Shown here one piece after another: positions 36,112 through 45,375 of a DNA stretch of 64,000 bases. The notes beneath the pieces were generated by a model. The model searched no databases, had not been told where the DNA came from, and saw only the letters and a list, made by a program, of their open reading frames with translations. Both the position numbers and the translations under genes were made by a program. Origin of the DNA: Pseudomonas sp. ML2-2023-3 (GTDB taxonomy: Bacteria; Pseudomonadota; Gammaproteobacteria; Pseudomonadales; Pseudomonadaceae); the NCBI RefSeq assembly GCF_037055275.1, contig NZ_CP146343.1:1274501-1338500 (forward strand), given 5' to 3'. Numbering within the stretch: the first letter of the stretch is position 1; each line of letters starts with the position of its first letter.

Positions 36112-36317
36112 TTCTCGGGGGCGGGTTTGGCTTATTTTTGGTAAGCCGTACTCGCCTTCAATCGGGACATCCAGCGCGTTGCGACTGGGTGTGGGGCGTG
36201 ACGGCTTTTTGCGGTCTGGCCCTGCATTCCGGCTCGCCTGAAGCGAGGAGGGATGCGCAAGTGCGGGGAATCATACTGGGATTCAGGTGCTTTTCCCACT
36301 AAAAGCCCGCCTCAATG

Positions 36318-36981
36318 TTATTCCTCCAGCGTGTATGGCACTTGGGGGCGGCGGTTGAGCGTGGACCACCAAAATACCCATCCCAATATGCGTATCTGCT
36401 GCGCCTGAACTTCGCCGGCGCTGAACACTTCGTCCGCAGATTCCAGAGGGTTGTGGCTGCGCAAGCGCAGGCCATTGTTGGGCAGGCGGTAGACGTATTT
36501 GATTCGCAGCATGCCGTCCTGTTCGAGGGCATATAGTTCGCCGTCGACGATGTGGGTCAGGCTGCGGTCGATGGCGACAGTGGAGCCGTCCTGGATCTTG
36601 TGCGCCATGTGGTTGCCGATCATGGCAACACACAGGGCGTGGTCGGGGCTGACGTCCATGGCCTCCAGAACCGAGCAGCTCAATCGCACGGTACAGCCAG
36701 GAATGTGCATCACTCGGGTTCTGCCCGAGCCATCCGGGTGCAGGGCTTCGCTGTAGAAAGGCACTTCAACTTCGAGGCTGGCAGCAGGCTTGTGCTGCTC
36801 CGGCGCCAGGAAGGGCGCCATTTCGTCGTGGCTGTCGCCAAGCCCCGGATGCTTGTTTCCTTCGCCGGTACGCAACCAGCGGCTGTGGACGCACAGCAGC
36901 TCGGCGATTGGCTGCGAAGTCCGAAGCGGTTAAATGGCACTCCCGCAGGAGGGCTTTCAGGCGATCACCGGATGTATTCAT
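36318..36981 (-). pseudogene. LexA/S24-like repressor, frameshifted in the DNA-binding domain
   Basis: From ATG 36981 one frame gives MNTSGDRLKALLRECHLTAS and DFAAN, the start of a Cro/CI-type helix-turn-helix. Another frame resumes directly with IAELLCVHSRWLRTGEG and runs through the S24 domain (DGSTVAIDRSLTHIVDGELY, LGWVFWWSTLNRRP) to TAA at 36318. About twenty codons containing the recognition helix appear deleted, with loss of frame. The S24 serine is also missing: the site reads GNHM where the family has GNSM. Both DNA binding and self-cleavage are therefore probably lost. Confidence 0.75.
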
Positions 36982-37148
36982 GAACACAGAGTCTACGGGC
37001 AAGACTCGGCTGTTTAAATAAACTAAACGTTCAAAAAAGCGCTATAAAAACAAGAATTTTCCGAGTCTTTCGGCGAAATTTCCTACAAATCTTGGCTGGG
37101 CTTTTTAAATCCCGTAAACGGGTTGTTGCATTGCGTTTATACGGGCAT

Positions 37149-37178
37149 AAAAAAACCCCGGCGAGCCGAGGTTTTTTT
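37149..37178 (-). terminator. bidirectional terminator after ppa
   Basis: AAAAAAACC and GGTTTTTTT flank a CGGC/GCCG stem (loop GA) just beyond the ppa stop. On the minus strand it ends in a run of T, a good intrinsic terminator for ppa. Confidence 0.85.
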
Positions 37179-37188
37179 AACGGGTTGC

Positions 37189-37716
37189 TTAGCCTTTGTA
37201 GGCAGCAACCGATTTGGTGATTTCGGCGCGGGCGGCTTCAGCATCGCCCCAACCTTCGATCTTCACCCATTTGCCTTTTTCGAGATCTTTGTAGTTCTCG
37301 AAGAAGTGCTGGATTTGCTGAATCAGCAGAGGTGGCAGGTCGGTGTACTCTTTCACGTCAACGTACAGCTGGGACAGCTTGTCGTGAGGTACTGCAACAA
37401 CTTTGGCATCGCCGCCGCCGTCGTCAGTCATGTGCAGGATGCCAACCGGGCGAGCACGGATAACCGAACCTGGAGCTACCGGGTAAGGGGTAACAACCAG
37501 CACGTCCAGCGGATCACCGTCGTCGGCCAGGGTGTTCGGGATAAAGCCGTAGTTGGCCGGGTAGAACATCGGGGTAGCCATGAAGCGGTCAACGAACAGG
37601 CAATCGCTGTCTTTGTCGATTTCATATTTGATCGGCGCGTGGTTAGCCGGAATCTCGATAGCGACGTAGATGTCATTCGGCAGGTCTTTGCCAGCCGGAA
37701 TCTTGCTGTAGCTCAT
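37189..37716 (-). CDS. ppa: inorganic pyrophosphatase
   Basis: A 175-residue cytoplasmic family I pyrophosphatase that hydrolyses PPi and pulls biosynthetic reactions forward. It has the substrate/metal-binding motifs [38 protein letters not shown] (D-x-D-P-x-D signature DGDPLD) and VKVEGWGD-like [12 protein letters not shown]. Length equals E. coli Ppa. It is followed by a clear terminator, and a TATAAT on the minus strand lies at 37778-37783 upstream of the start. Confidence 0.97.
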   Translation of the reverse strand: MSYSKIPAGKDLPNDIYVAIEIPANHAPIKYEIDKDSDCLFVDRFMATPMFYPANYGFIPNTLADDGDPLDVLVVTPYPVAPGSVIRARPVGILHMTDDGGGDAKVVAVPHDKLSQLYVDVKEYTDLPPLLIQQIQHFFENYKDLEKGKWVKIEGWGDAEAARAEITKSVAAYKG

Positions 37717-37777
37717 TGGGCGGTGCCCCCGTTAGTAGGCCAGTTTGGTTGGCCGATTTGGCCAAAAAGTGGCGGCG

Positions 37778-37783
37778 ATTATA
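37778..37783 (-). promoter_or_regulatory. possible -10 element of ppa
   Basis: TATAAT on the minus strand, 62 bases upstream of the ppa start. The hexamer 17 bases further upstream is only TGACGT, so the -35 is weak. Confidence 0.4.
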
Positions 37784-37817
37784 GGCGTATTCCTATAAGG
37801 ACGTCACCCTTGGGCGA

Positions 37818-38630
37818 TCAGTGCTGTGCGCGGTATTCGGGGTGTTCGCTTTGCAGCTGTTTGAGGCGTGCAAGCGTGTCCTGGCGATAAAACAGGCTCA
37901 GTTGTTGATAGACCAGCGGGTAAGCATGGTTCAACAGGTCTGGCGCGCTGAAAAAGTATTCGCTGGTGACCGCAAAGAACTCCGCCGGGTTTTCGGCTGC
38001 ATACGGGTCGATCGGTGCGTGATCGGGGTTGTGGTGATCAAGATAGTGATTGAGGTGGTCGTAGGCCTGTTGCATGGCCTTGGTCCAGTCGCTGACGTGC
38101 ATGCTGCTGTGCAATGGCGGCATGCCATTTGCGGCGCCGTTGAGCATGTCCAGTTTGTGGGCCAGTTCGTGGATGACCAGGTTGTAACCTTCCCAGCCGC
38201 CGCTCGACAGAACCCCGGGCCAGGCCAGAACCACCGGGCCATGTTCCCAGGCTTCACCGCTGTGATGGCCTTCCCATTCATGCTCTACGCCGCTGGAGTC
38301 ACGATGGCGCTGGGGGCTGATGAAGTCGTCGGGGTACAGCACGATTTCGTGAAACCCCTGATACCAGTCCAGGTCGCCCAAGTTGAGCAGGGGCAATTGA
38401 GCCTGAGCGGCCAGCAGCAGCCGGCCTTCTTCAGTCAGTTCAACACCGGGCATCGGCGTCAGGTGCTTGTCTTTCAGAAACAGCACGCTGTTGTCGCGCA
38501 GCCATTTGTCCTGCTCGTCATCCAGGCCGTCGAGAATGCTCAACCGCTGGCGCACGCTGTGCCAGACATCGGATGCCACCGGGTGCTGCGCCAGAATCCG
38601 CTGGCGCCGCCATTCAGTTAGAGACCACAT
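37818..38630 (-). CDS. mtfA: zinc-dependent peptidase, MtfA family
   Basis: A 270-residue protein with the zincin motif HELAHKLD and a downstream glutamate region (NPAEFFAVTSEYFFSAP) typical of MtfA (E. coli MtfA is 265 residues). In E. coli MtfA binds the glucose repressor Mlc and has aminopeptidase activity. Whether the Mlc link holds in Pseudomonas is not known. It lies between ppa and dedA on the same strand. Confidence 0.92.
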   Translation of the reverse strand: MWSLTEWRRQRILAQHPVASDVWHSVRQRLSILDGLDDEQDKWLRDNSVLFLKDKHLTPMPGVELTEEGRLLLAAQAQLPLLNLGDLDWYQGFHEIVLYPDDFISPQRHRDSSGVEHEWEGHHSGEAWEHGPVVLAWPGVLSSGGWEGYNLVIHELAHKLDMLNGAANGMPPLHSSMHVSDWTKAMQQAYDHLNHYLDHHNPDHAPIDPYAAENPAEFFAVTSEYFFSAPDLLNHAYPLVYQQLSLFYRQDTLARLKQLQSEHPEYRAQH

Positions 38631-38646
38631 GGTAGGCGAGTCCCGA

Positions 38647-39309
38647 TCAGGCTTTGGCTTTTGCCGGAGTGCGGCCCATGCGGCTGCGGATCACGCCGAT
38701 AATCATCGGTACCAGCGACAGCAAGATGATGCCTACTACCAGCAGGGACAGGTTTTTCTTGATGAAAGGTACGTTGCCGAAGAAGTAACCCAGGGTCACG
38801 AGGCCGCCGACCCACAAGATGGTGCCAAACACGCTGAACATGAAGAAACGCGGGTAGAACATGCGTGCCACACCGGCAACAAACGGGGCGAAGGTACGGA
38901 AAATCGGCAGGAAGCGCGCCATCGTCACGGTTTTACCGCCATGACGTTCGTAGAAGTCGTGGGTTTTTTCCAGGTAGTCGCGACGGAAGATTTTCGAGTC
39001 CGGGTTACTGAACAAGCGTTCCCCTGCCGTTCGTCCGATCACGTAGTTGGTGCTGTCGCCCAGGATCGCAGCCAGCATCAGCAAGCCCCCGAGCAATACA
39101 GGGTCCATGCCGCCGCCTGCAGCTACAGCGCCTGCGATAAAGAGCAGCGAATCACCCGGCAGGAACGGCATGACCACCAGGCCGGTTTCGCAAAAAATCA
39201 CCAGAAACAGGATGGCGTAGATCCATGGCCCGTAATTGTTCACCAGCATGTCGAGGTACACATCGAGGTGCAGGATAATGTCGATCGGGTTGAAATCCAT
39301 GTAAAGCAC
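38647..39309 (-). CDS. DedA-family inner-membrane protein
   Basis: A 220-residue polytopic membrane protein with the SNARE-associated/DedA pattern FCETGLVVMPFLPGDSLLF, GDSTNYVIGRTAGERLF and GGKTVTMARFLPIFRTFAPFVAG. DedA proteins act as lipid flippases or influence membrane potential and polymyxin resistance. It ends 17 bases before mtfA. Confidence 0.93.
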   Translation of the reverse strand: MLYMDFNPIDIILHLDVYLDMLVNNYGPWIYAILFLVIFCETGLVVMPFLPGDSLLFIAGAVAAGGGMDPVLLGGLLMLAAILGDSTNYVIGRTAGERLFSNPDSKIFRRDYLEKTHDFYERHGGKTVTMARFLPIFRTFAPFVAGVARMFYPRFFMFSVFGTILWVGGLVTLGYFFGNVPFIKKNLSLLVVGIILLSLVPMIIGVIRSRMGRTPAKAKA

Positions 39310-39472
39310 CTGTGTTGATGACCCGGCTCTGCAGGTCTGTGCGGGTAGGGAGGCGTAGTTAACTACAACGAATGTAGTTTTTTCGTACTTTTTTAAAGAA
39401 TTGGATTATACGGATTGAGATGAATTCTGCAGATTGAGTTTGTAGCGAGGCGTGTATTGATGTTCAAAACCC

Positions 39473-39561
39473 TGTAGTCGCTGCCGAGGAACGAAGGCTG
39501 CGAGCTGTTGTGGGCATAGGCATTCAAGGCTCGCGGCCTTCGTTCCTCGGCAGCGACTACA
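39473..39561. repeat. REP pair (REPIN-like inverted repeat)
   Basis: TGTAGTCGCTGCCGAGGAAC at the left matches the inverse at the right end over about 27 bases, including inner GAAGGC/GCCTTC parts. It lies downstream of eutC, where the transcript could form a stabilising or terminating hairpin. Confidence 0.8.
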
Positions 39562-39600
39562 CAGCCAAGCACAACCAAGCACAACCAAGCACAGCCAAGC
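39561..39600. repeat. 10-bp tandem repeat, four copies
   Basis: ACAACCAAGC-type units: the first and fourth are ACAGCCAAGC, the middle two ACAACCAAGC. The array touches the REP pair and ends 11 bases before the eutC stop. Confidence 0.7.
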
Positions 39601-39610
39601 AGAGCGAGTT

Positions 39611-40420
39611 TCAATCGCCCTTGAGCAGGAAATTTTCGCTGGGGGCGTCCACGTCCAGGGTCTGTACCTGTGCCTCATCCTTCAAGTTGACCCCCGACAA
39701 TTGCCGACGGCAGGCTTCGCGCATCAAGTAGGCCAGCCGATGAGCGGCCATGCCATAGCTCAAGCCTTCGAGCCGTACATTGGATATGCAGTTGCGATAC
39801 GCATCGGTCAGGCCGATCTTGGGCTCGTAGGTGAAGTACAGCCCCAGGCTGTCGGGTGAGCTCAGGCCGGGGCGTTCGCCGATCAGCATCACCACCATTC
39901 GTGCCCCCAGCAGTTCGCCAATTTCGTCGGCCACGGCCACACGGCCTTGCTCCACCAAAATGACGGGGGACAGTGACCAGCCTTCGGTCGCCGTGTGCTC
40001 TTCCATGCGCGCCAAAAACGGCAGGGTGTGGCGATGAACGGCCAGTGCCGACAAACCATCGGCGACCACCACTGCCACATCGATCCCCCCCGGGTTGGCC
40101 TGGGCGTAGTCGCGCAATTGCTGTGCGGAACCGTTGTTAAGCTTGCGCCCCAGGTCCGGTCGCTGCAGGTAGCTGTGGCGGTCAATGGCGGCGCTGTGCA
40201 GCAACAGGCTTTCGCGCCCGCGCTCGCTCAACTGCGCGCTCAAGCCCGGGTGATCAAACGGCAAATGCACCGCATCGCGGGCCTGGGCGTGAGCAAACTG
40301 AAAATCGAGCTGGGCCTGGGTCGGCATGCTGGTACCGGTGCGGCCCAGGGCAATCCGCGCCGGGGTCAGTCGGCGCAGTTCCAGCCACGGGTTTGGGCTG
40401 TCGGTCGGGGTGTTGGCCAT
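39611..40420 (-). CDS. eutC: ethanolamine ammonia-lyase small subunit
   Basis: A 269-residue subunit of the adenosylcobalamin-dependent enzyme that splits ethanolamine into acetaldehyde and ammonia. Family motifs are [64 protein letters not shown] and the tail [18 protein letters not shown]. It follows eutB after two bases. Catalysis requires B12, which links it to btuF/btuB at the left of the window. Confidence 0.97.
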   Translation of the reverse strand: MANTPTDSPNPWLELRRLTPARIALGRTGTSMPTQAQLDFQFAHAQARDAVHLPFDHPGLSAQLSERGRESLLLHSAAIDRHSYLQRPDLGRKLNNGSAQQLRDYAQANPGGIDVAVVVADGLSALAVHRHTLPFLARMEEHTATEGWSLSPVILVEQGRVAVADEIGELLGARMVVMLIGERPGLSSPDSLGLYFTYEPKIGLTDAYRNCISNVRLEGLSYGMAAHRLAYLMREACRRQLSGVNLKDEAQVQTLDVDAPSENFLLKGD

Positions 40421-40422
40421 GT

Positions 40423-41823
40423 CTAGCGACCTCCCAGGTGAGCCAGCGCCTGGCGAAATGCGGGGGGCAATTGATGACCGAACTCAATCCGGCCGTCAGC
40501 CTGAGTGAAAATTCCGACCTTGCTCAGCCACTGTTCAAACTCGGGTGCAGGCTTGAGTCCCAGGGTTTTGCGCGCATATAACGCATCATGGAAGGAAGTG
40601 GTCTGATAGTTGAGCATGATGTCGTCCGACCCTGGAATGCCCATGATGAAGTTGATCCCGGCCACGCCCAGCAGCGTCAGCAGGTTGTCCATATCATCCT
40701 GGTCCGCTTCGGCGTGGTTGGTGTAGCAGATGTCGCAGCCCATGGGCACACCCAGCAGCTTGCCGCAGAAGTGGTCCTCAAGACCGGCCCGGATAATCTG
40801 CTTGCCGTTGTACAGGTACTCGGGGCCGATAAAACCGACCACGGTATTGACCAGAAACGGCTTGAAATGCCGCGCAACCGCGTAGGCCCGCGTCTCGCAG
40901 GTCTGTTGATCCACGCCGAAATGGGCGTTGGCTGACAGCGCGCTGCCCTGGCCGGTTTCGAAATACATCAAGTTGTTGCCCAACGTGCCGCGATTGAGGC
41001 TTAAACCCGCTTCATAGCCTTCCTGCAGAACATTCAGGTTGATGCCGAAACTGGCGTTGGCCGCTTCGGTGCCTGCAATGGACTGAAACACCAGATCCAG
41101 CGGCACTCCGCGGTTGATCGCCTCGATTGACGTGGTGACGTGGGTCAGCACGCAAGACTGGGTGGGGATCTCATAGCGCTGGATGATCGCGTCGAGCATG
41201 TTCAGCAAGTCGCAGATCGAGGCGATGCTGTCGGTGGCCGGGTTGATGCCGATCATGGCGTCGCCGTTGCCGTACAGCAGCCCGTCAAGAATGCTGGCGG
41301 CAATTCCCGCCGGATCGTCGGTGGGATGGTTGGGCTGCAGGCGGGTCGAAAGCCGGCCGCGCAGGCCCATGGTGCCGCGAAACCGGGTAACGACCCGGAT
41401 CTTTTGGGCCACCAGGATCAGGTCCTGCACGCGCATGATCTTCGATACGGCAGCGGCCATCTCGGGCGTCAGGCCCGGTGCCAGGGCACGCAGGCTGTGT
41501 TCATCGGCCGCGTCGCTGAGCAGCCAGTCGCGAAAACCGCCCACGGTCAGATGGCTCACTGCAGAGAAGGCTTGCAGGTCATGGCTGTCGATAATCAGCC
41601 GGGTGACTTCGTCGGACTCGTAAGGGATCAGCACTTCTTGCAGGAAATACGCGAGCGGGATATCAGCCAGCGCCATTTGTGCGGCGACGCGTTCGCCGTC
41701 GTTGAGTGCGGCCACGCCTGCCAGAAAATCCCCGGAACGTGCCGGACTGGCTTTGGCCATTACGTCTTTGAGGCTGTCGAAACGGTAGGTCTGGGTGCCA
41801 ACCGCATGGGAGAAAGTTGCCAT
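40423..41823 (-). CDS. eutB: ethanolamine ammonia-lyase large subunit
   Basis: A 466-residue catalytic TIM-barrel subunit (E. coli EutB is 453) with [38 protein letters not shown] and [20 protein letters not shown]. With EutC it generates acetaldehyde in the cytoplasm. There is no carboxysome-like shell gene in the neighbourhood, as expected for pseudomonads that use ethanolamine without microcompartments. A strong hairpin (41840-41862) lies between the permease gene and eutB. Confidence 0.97.
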   Translation of the reverse strand: MATFSHAVGTQTYRFDSLKDVMAKASPARSGDFLAGVAALNDGERVAAQMALADIPLAYFLQEVLIPYESDEVTRLIIDSHDLQAFSAVSHLTVGGFRDWLLSDAADEHSLRALAPGLTPEMAAAVSKIMRVQDLILVAQKIRVVTRFRGTMGLRGRLSTRLQPNHPTDDPAGIAASILDGLLYGNGDAMIGINPATDSIASICDLLNMLDAIIQRYEIPTQSCVLTHVTTSIEAINRGVPLDLVFQSIAGTEAANASFGINLNVLQEGYEAGLSLNRGTLGNNLMYFETGQGSALSANAHFGVDQQTCETRAYAVARHFKPFLVNTVVGFIGPEYLYNGKQIIRAGLEDHFCGKLLGVPMGCDICYTNHAEADQDDMDNLLTLLGVAGINFIMGIPGSDDIMLNYQTTSFHDALYARKTLGLKPAPEFEQWLSKVGIFTQADGRIEFGHQLPPAFRQALAHLGGR

Positions 41824-41839
41824 TCAGGGTGCTCCATGA

Positions 41840-41862
41840 CGCCAGGCGCAGTGCGCCTGGCG
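41840..41862. promoter_or_regulatory. perfect hairpin between the permease gene and eutB
   Basis: CGCCAGGCGCA and TGCGCCTGGCG are exact inverse copies separated by a single base. It is not followed by a T-run, so it is more likely a processing or stability element that sets the permease/EutB ratio than a terminator. Confidence 0.5.
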
Positions 41863-41875
41863 GATTTCTCAGCGG

Positions 41876-43321
41876 TTAGTGCAGGGCTTTTTCAGCCTGT
41901 TGAATAGCCGCGAATTCCTCTTCCGGCGTACCGGCCACCAAGTGATGTCGGCTATAGAATGCGAAGTAGGCAATTAATACTCCATAGATCACCGCAGCGC
42001 CAATCACCACCCGTGGGTCTACCAGGAAACCGGCAACGACCGCGACGCAGGCGAGCACCAAAGCGATGCCTGAAGTGAAAATACCGCCCGGCGTACGATA
42101 CGGGCGCTCCATTTTGGGGCGACGAATGCGCAGGGTGATGTGCGCGGCCATCATCAGCACGTAAGAAATCGTTGCACCAAACACCGCCACCAGAATCAGC
42201 AAGTCGCCCTGACCGGTCAGCGACAGGCCAAAACCGATAATGCCGGGAATGACCAAGGCCAGTACCGGGGCTTTGCTCTTGTTGGTTTCGGACAGTTTGC
42301 GCGGCAAGTAGCCTGCGCGGGACAAGGCGAAGATCTGACGCGAGTAGGCGTAAATGATCGAGAAGAAGCTGGCGATCAAACCGGCCAGGCCCACCAGGTT
42401 CACAAAGCCGCCCATCCAGGTGGAGCCGCCATACGCCTTGCTCAGTGCCTCAACCAGCGGGTTGCCCGAGGCCATCAAGCTGTTCGCGCCCGCGCCACCC
42501 GGGCCGATCACCAGGATTAGCAGGGCGAAGGTAGCCAGTACCAGCATGGCGCCGATCAGGCCGCGAGGCAGGTCACGCTTGGGGTTTTTGGTTTCTTCAG
42601 CAGCCAGCGGCACGCCTTCGACCGCGAGGAAAAACCAGATCGCGTAAGGAATCGCCGCCCAGACGCCGACATAACCGAACGGCAGGAAGGGACTGGCGCC
42701 CTTGGCTTCGGTGACCGGGATATCCAGCAGGTTGGCGACGCTGAAGTGCGGCACCATCGCGACCAGAAATACCCCCAGGGCAATGGCGGCCACGGCAGTG
42801 ATGATAAACATCAGCTTGAGCGCTTCACCGACCCCGAAAATGTGGATGCCGATAAAGATGATGTAGAACGCCAGATAGATCATCCAGCCGCCAATCCCGA
42901 AGAGCGACTCGCAATAGGCGCCAATAAACACGGCAATGGCTGCGGGGGCGATGGCGTATTCGATCAGGATCGCGGTACCGGTCAGAAACCCGCCCCAAGG
43001 TCCGAAGGCGCTGCGTGCGAAGCCGTAGCCGCCGCCAGCGGTGGGGATCATCGAAGACAGTTCAGCCAGCGAAAAGCACATGCACAAGTACATGGTGGCC
43101 ATCAGCAATGTGGCGATAAACATCCCGCCCCAGCCGCCTTGGGCCAGACCAAAGTTCCAGCCGGCATAGTCGCCGGAAATCACATAAGCCACGCCCAGGC
43201 CCACCAGCAGGACCCAGCCGGCAGCGCCTTTTTTCAGTTCTCGTTGTTGGAAATATTCGCTGCCGACCTTTTCAAAGTCGACAGAGGATGCCGCCGAAGC
43301 GGGAGTAGGTTCGCTAGGCAT
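41876..43321 (-). CDS. eat: ethanolamine permease
   Basis: A 481-residue APC-superfamily transporter with about twelve hydrophobic segments (GWVLLVGLGVAYVISGDYAG, MYLCMCFSLAELSSMIPTAG, GGYGFARSAFGPWGGFLTG). It imports ethanolamine for EutBC encoded just downstream. The start is set at 43321 because AGGTGA precedes it; an in-frame ATG 48 bases upstream lacks an SD. A sigma-54 promoter lies at 43370-43385. Confidence 0.93.
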   Translation of the reverse strand: MPSEPTPASAASSVDFEKVGSEYFQQRELKKGAAGWVLLVGLGVAYVISGDYAGWNFGLAQGGWGGMFIATLLMATMYLCMCFSLAELSSMIPTAGGGYGFARSAFGPWGGFLTGTAILIEYAIAPAAIAVFIGAYCESLFGIGGWMIYLAFYIIFIGIHIFGVGEALKLMFIITAVAAIALGVFLVAMVPHFSVANLLDIPVTEAKGASPFLPFGYVGVWAAIPYAIWFFLAVEGVPLAAEETKNPKRDLPRGLIGAMLVLATFALLILVIGPGGAGANSLMASGNPLVEALSKAYGGSTWMGGFVNLVGLAGLIASFFSIIYAYSRQIFALSRAGYLPRKLSETNKSKAPVLALVIPGIIGFGLSLTGQGDLLILVAVFGATISYVLMMAAHITLRIRRPKMERPYRTPGGIFTSGIALVLACVAVVAGFLVDPRVVIGAAVIYGVLIAYFAFYSRHHLVAGTPEEEFAAIQQAEKALH

Positions 43322-43369
43322 GGGGTTCACCTGTTCTTTTATAGTTTGAGAAAATATGACAGGGAGCAA

Positions 43370-43385
43370 AGCAAGAGCTGGGCCA
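43370..43385 (-). promoter_or_regulatory. sigma-54 promoter of eat-eutB-eutC
   Basis: On the minus strand TGGCCCAGCTCTTGCT has GG and GC ten bases apart and is 49 bases upstream of the permease start. It differs at one position from the exaC promoter at 45094-45109, so both are likely controlled by the same activator. Confidence 0.75.
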
Positions 43386-43404
43386 CAGGAGCTGACACAT
43401 CCCT

Positions 43405-43495
43405 TGTAGTCGCTGCCGAAGGCTGCGATTGGACTGCGCAGGCTCCGGATAACGGGTTGCTGTGCAACCCTTCGCAGCCTGCGGCAGCGACTACA
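43405..43495. repeat. REP pair (REPIN-like inverted repeat)
   Basis: TGTAGTCGCTGCCGAAGGCT at the left pairs with AGCCTGCGGCAGCGACTACA at the right. It lies between exaC and the eat promoter and may isolate the two transcripts. Confidence 0.8.
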
Positions 43496-43508
43496 GGAAT
43501 TGGGGGGG

Positions 43509-45029
43509 TTAGAAGAAGCCCAGCGGGTTGATGTCGTAGCTCACCAGCAGGTTTTTGGTCTGCTGATAGTGGTCGAGCATCATTTTGTGGGTCTCACGGC
43601 CAACGCCGGATTTTTTGTAACCACCGAACGCGGCGTGAGCCGGGTACAGGTGATAGCAGTTGGTCCACACACGACCGGCCTTGATTGCGCGGCCCATGCG
43701 GTAGGCGCGGTTGATGTCGCGGGTCCACAGGCCTGCACCCAGGCCGAACTCGGTGTCGTTGGCAATCGCCAGTGCTTCGGCTTCGTCTTTGAAGGTGGTG
43801 ATGCTGACCACCGGGCCAAAGATTTCTTCCTGGAAAACACGCATTTTGTTGGTGCCCTTGAGCAGGGTCGGCTGGATGTAATAGCCGGTAGCCAGGTCGC
43901 CTTCGAGCTTGGCCACGGCACCGCCGGTCAGCAGTTGCGCGCCTTCTTTCTTGGCGATTTCAAGGTAGGAGAGGATTTTATCGAATTGCTGTTCGGACGC
44001 CTGGGCGCCGACCATGGTGTCCGTGTCCAGCGGGTCGCCACGCTTGATCGATTCGACCTTTTTCATCACCACTTTCATGAAGTCGTCGTAGATCGACTCT
44101 TGAATCAGTGCCCGGGATGGACACGTGCAGACTTCCCCCTGGTTGAAAAACGCCAGCACCAAGCCTTCAGCGGCTTTCTCAATGAAGGTTGGCTCTGCCT
44201 GCATGATGTCTTCGAAGAAGATGTTCGGCGATTTGCCGCCCAGCTCAACGGTCGACGGAATGATGTTCTCGGCAGCACATTTCATGATGTGCGAGCCCAC
44301 TGGCGTAGAGCCGGTGAAGGCGATCTTGGCAATGCGCTTGCTGGTGGCCAGTGCTTCGCCCGCTTCTTTGCCGAACCCTTGCACCACGTTGAGCACGCCC
44401 GGTGGCAGCAGGTCGCCGATCAGTTCCATCAGCACGGTGATGCTCAGCGGAGTTTGTTCGGCGGGTTTGAGCACCACGCAGTTACCGGCAGCCAGTGCTG
44501 GCGCAAGCTTCCAGGCGGCCATCAGCAGCGGGAAGTTCCACGGGATGATCTGCCCGACCACACCCAGCGGCTCGTGGATGTGGTAGGCCACGGTATTGCC
44601 GTCAATTTCGGCGGCACTGCCTTCCTGGGCGCGGATGCAACCGGCGTAGTAACGGAAGTGGTCGGCGGCCAGGGGCACGTCGGCGTTCAGGGTTTCGCGC
44701 ACGGCTTTGCCGTTGTCCCAGGTTTCGGTCACGGCCAGCAGTTCGAGGTTCTGTTCGATACGGTCAGCGATTTTCAGCAGTACCAGAGAGCGCGCCTGCA
44801 CGGAGGTCGCGCCCCATGCATCGGCAGCGGCATGGGCGGCGTCGAGGGCTTTGTCGATGTCTTCTGCGGTCGAACGCGGGAATTCGGCGATGGCTTTGCC
44901 GTTCACAGGCGAGGTGTTAGTGAAGTACTGGCCTTTGACGGGCGCCACGAATTCGCCGCCGATGTAGTTACCGTAGCGGCTCTTGAACGAGACGATCGAG
45001 CCTTCTGTACCGGGTTGTGCGTAACGCAT
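43509..45029 (-). CDS. exaC: NAD-dependent acetaldehyde dehydrogenase
   Basis: A 506-residue aldehyde dehydrogenase with [20 protein letters not shown], the glutamate motif [11 protein letters not shown], and the catalytic cysteine in [12 protein letters not shown]. It would oxidise acetaldehyde from ethanolamine cleavage to acetate, as ExaC/AldB-type enzymes do in Pseudomonas. It lies upstream of eat on the same strand behind its own sigma-54 promoter. ExaC also serves ethanol oxidation in P. aeruginosa, so a shared role is possible. Confidence 0.92.
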   Translation of the reverse strand: MRYAQPGTEGSIVSFKSRYGNYIGGEFVAPVKGQYFTNTSPVNGKAIAEFPRSTAEDIDKALDAAHAAADAWGATSVQARSLVLLKIADRIEQNLELLAVTETWDNGKAVRETLNADVPLAADHFRYYAGCIRAQEGSAAEIDGNTVAYHIHEPLGVVGQIIPWNFPLLMAAWKLAPALAAGNCVVLKPAEQTPLSITVLMELIGDLLPPGVLNVVQGFGKEAGEALATSKRIAKIAFTGSTPVGSHIMKCAAENIIPSTVELGGKSPNIFFEDIMQAEPTFIEKAAEGLVLAFFNQGEVCTCPSRALIQESIYDDFMKVVMKKVESIKRGDPLDTDTMVGAQASEQQFDKILSYLEIAKKEGAQLLTGGAVAKLEGDLATGYYIQPTLLKGTNKMRVFQEEIFGPVVSITTFKDEAEALAIANDTEFGLGAGLWTRDINRAYRMGRAIKAGRVWTNCYHLYPAHAAFGGYKKSGVGRETHKMMLDHYQQTKNLLVSYDINPLGFF

Positions 45030-45093
45030 GGGGTGTGTCTCCTGGCTTTATTGTGCTTATGGGAGGACGCGCTGTGGCGCTGGCAGAAGCAGG

Positions 45094-45109
45094 AGCAAGG
45101 GCTGGGCCA
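45094..45109 (-). promoter_or_regulatory. sigma-54 promoter of exaC
   Basis: On the minus strand TGGCCCAGCCCTTGCT has the GG-N10-GC spacing and lies 64 bases upstream of the exaC start. Confidence 0.75.
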
Positions 45110-45171
45110 TATTTGTGAAAGCCTTGCAGGCCGGGGCTTTGCAGGTTTTAGTCGGTGGTTGGGGGAGGGCC

Positions 45172-45203
45172 GCTGTGACAGCTGTGACACAGAAGCTGTG
45201 ACA
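45172..45203. promoter_or_regulatory. triple GCTGTGACA repeat, predicted enhancer
   Basis: GCTGTGACA occurs at 45172-45180, 45181-45189 and 45195-45203, the first two head to tail. They are 60-110 bases upstream of the exaC sigma-54 promoter and 170-200 upstream of the activator gene. The likely ligand is the EatR-like activator, by position. Confidence 0.65.
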
Positions 45204-45375
45204 ATATGTACCGTTCTTGGCGCAACCGATGACCGGCGGGTCAGTTCGTGATTGCAAAGGGCTGCAGGCGAGAGGATGCTGGATGTTCGGTTTGGACTGG
45301 ATCTCTGTAGTCGCTGAGGGCGAGTTGCCTCCGTCGAGCGGGAGACCACCGAGACAGAGCGGAGAACAATAAGAA

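Larger units (their letters stand above)
35733..36317. other. right end of the element and flanking intergenic DNA
   Basis: This 585-base stretch contains no convincing gene. It holds the internal 22-bp repeat (36018-36039) and the right core repeat (36086-36111). After 36112 it is presumably original chromosome, without a recognisable tRNA or small RNA. The first 280 bases are AT-rich element DNA with nothing identified. Confidence 0.6.
39310..39610. other. intergenic region with REP pair and 10-bp tandem repeats
   Basis: The 301 bases between dedA and eutC contain a perfect long REP pair (39473-39561) directly followed by four 10-base repeats (39561-39600). The dedA promoter probably lies in the AT-rich part near 39370-39420. 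No gene is seen. Confidence 0.6.
45030..45375. other. regulatory region between exaC and its divergent activator
   Basis: The 346 bases hold the sigma-54 promoter (45094-45109), three GCTGTGACA repeats (45172-45203) and a half REP-like TGTAGTCGCTGAGG near 45306. No gene is seen. Confidence 0.7.

Noticed and set aside
39393..39678. Minus-strand frames with Leu/Cys-rich signal-like N-termini.
   Set aside because: They are translations of the 10-bp tandem repeat and REP sequence, not genes.
43500..45251. A 583-codon plus-strand frame opposite exaC.
   Set aside because: Antisense shadow of the aldehyde dehydrogenase gene; composition is His/Gly/Gln-rich with no domain.
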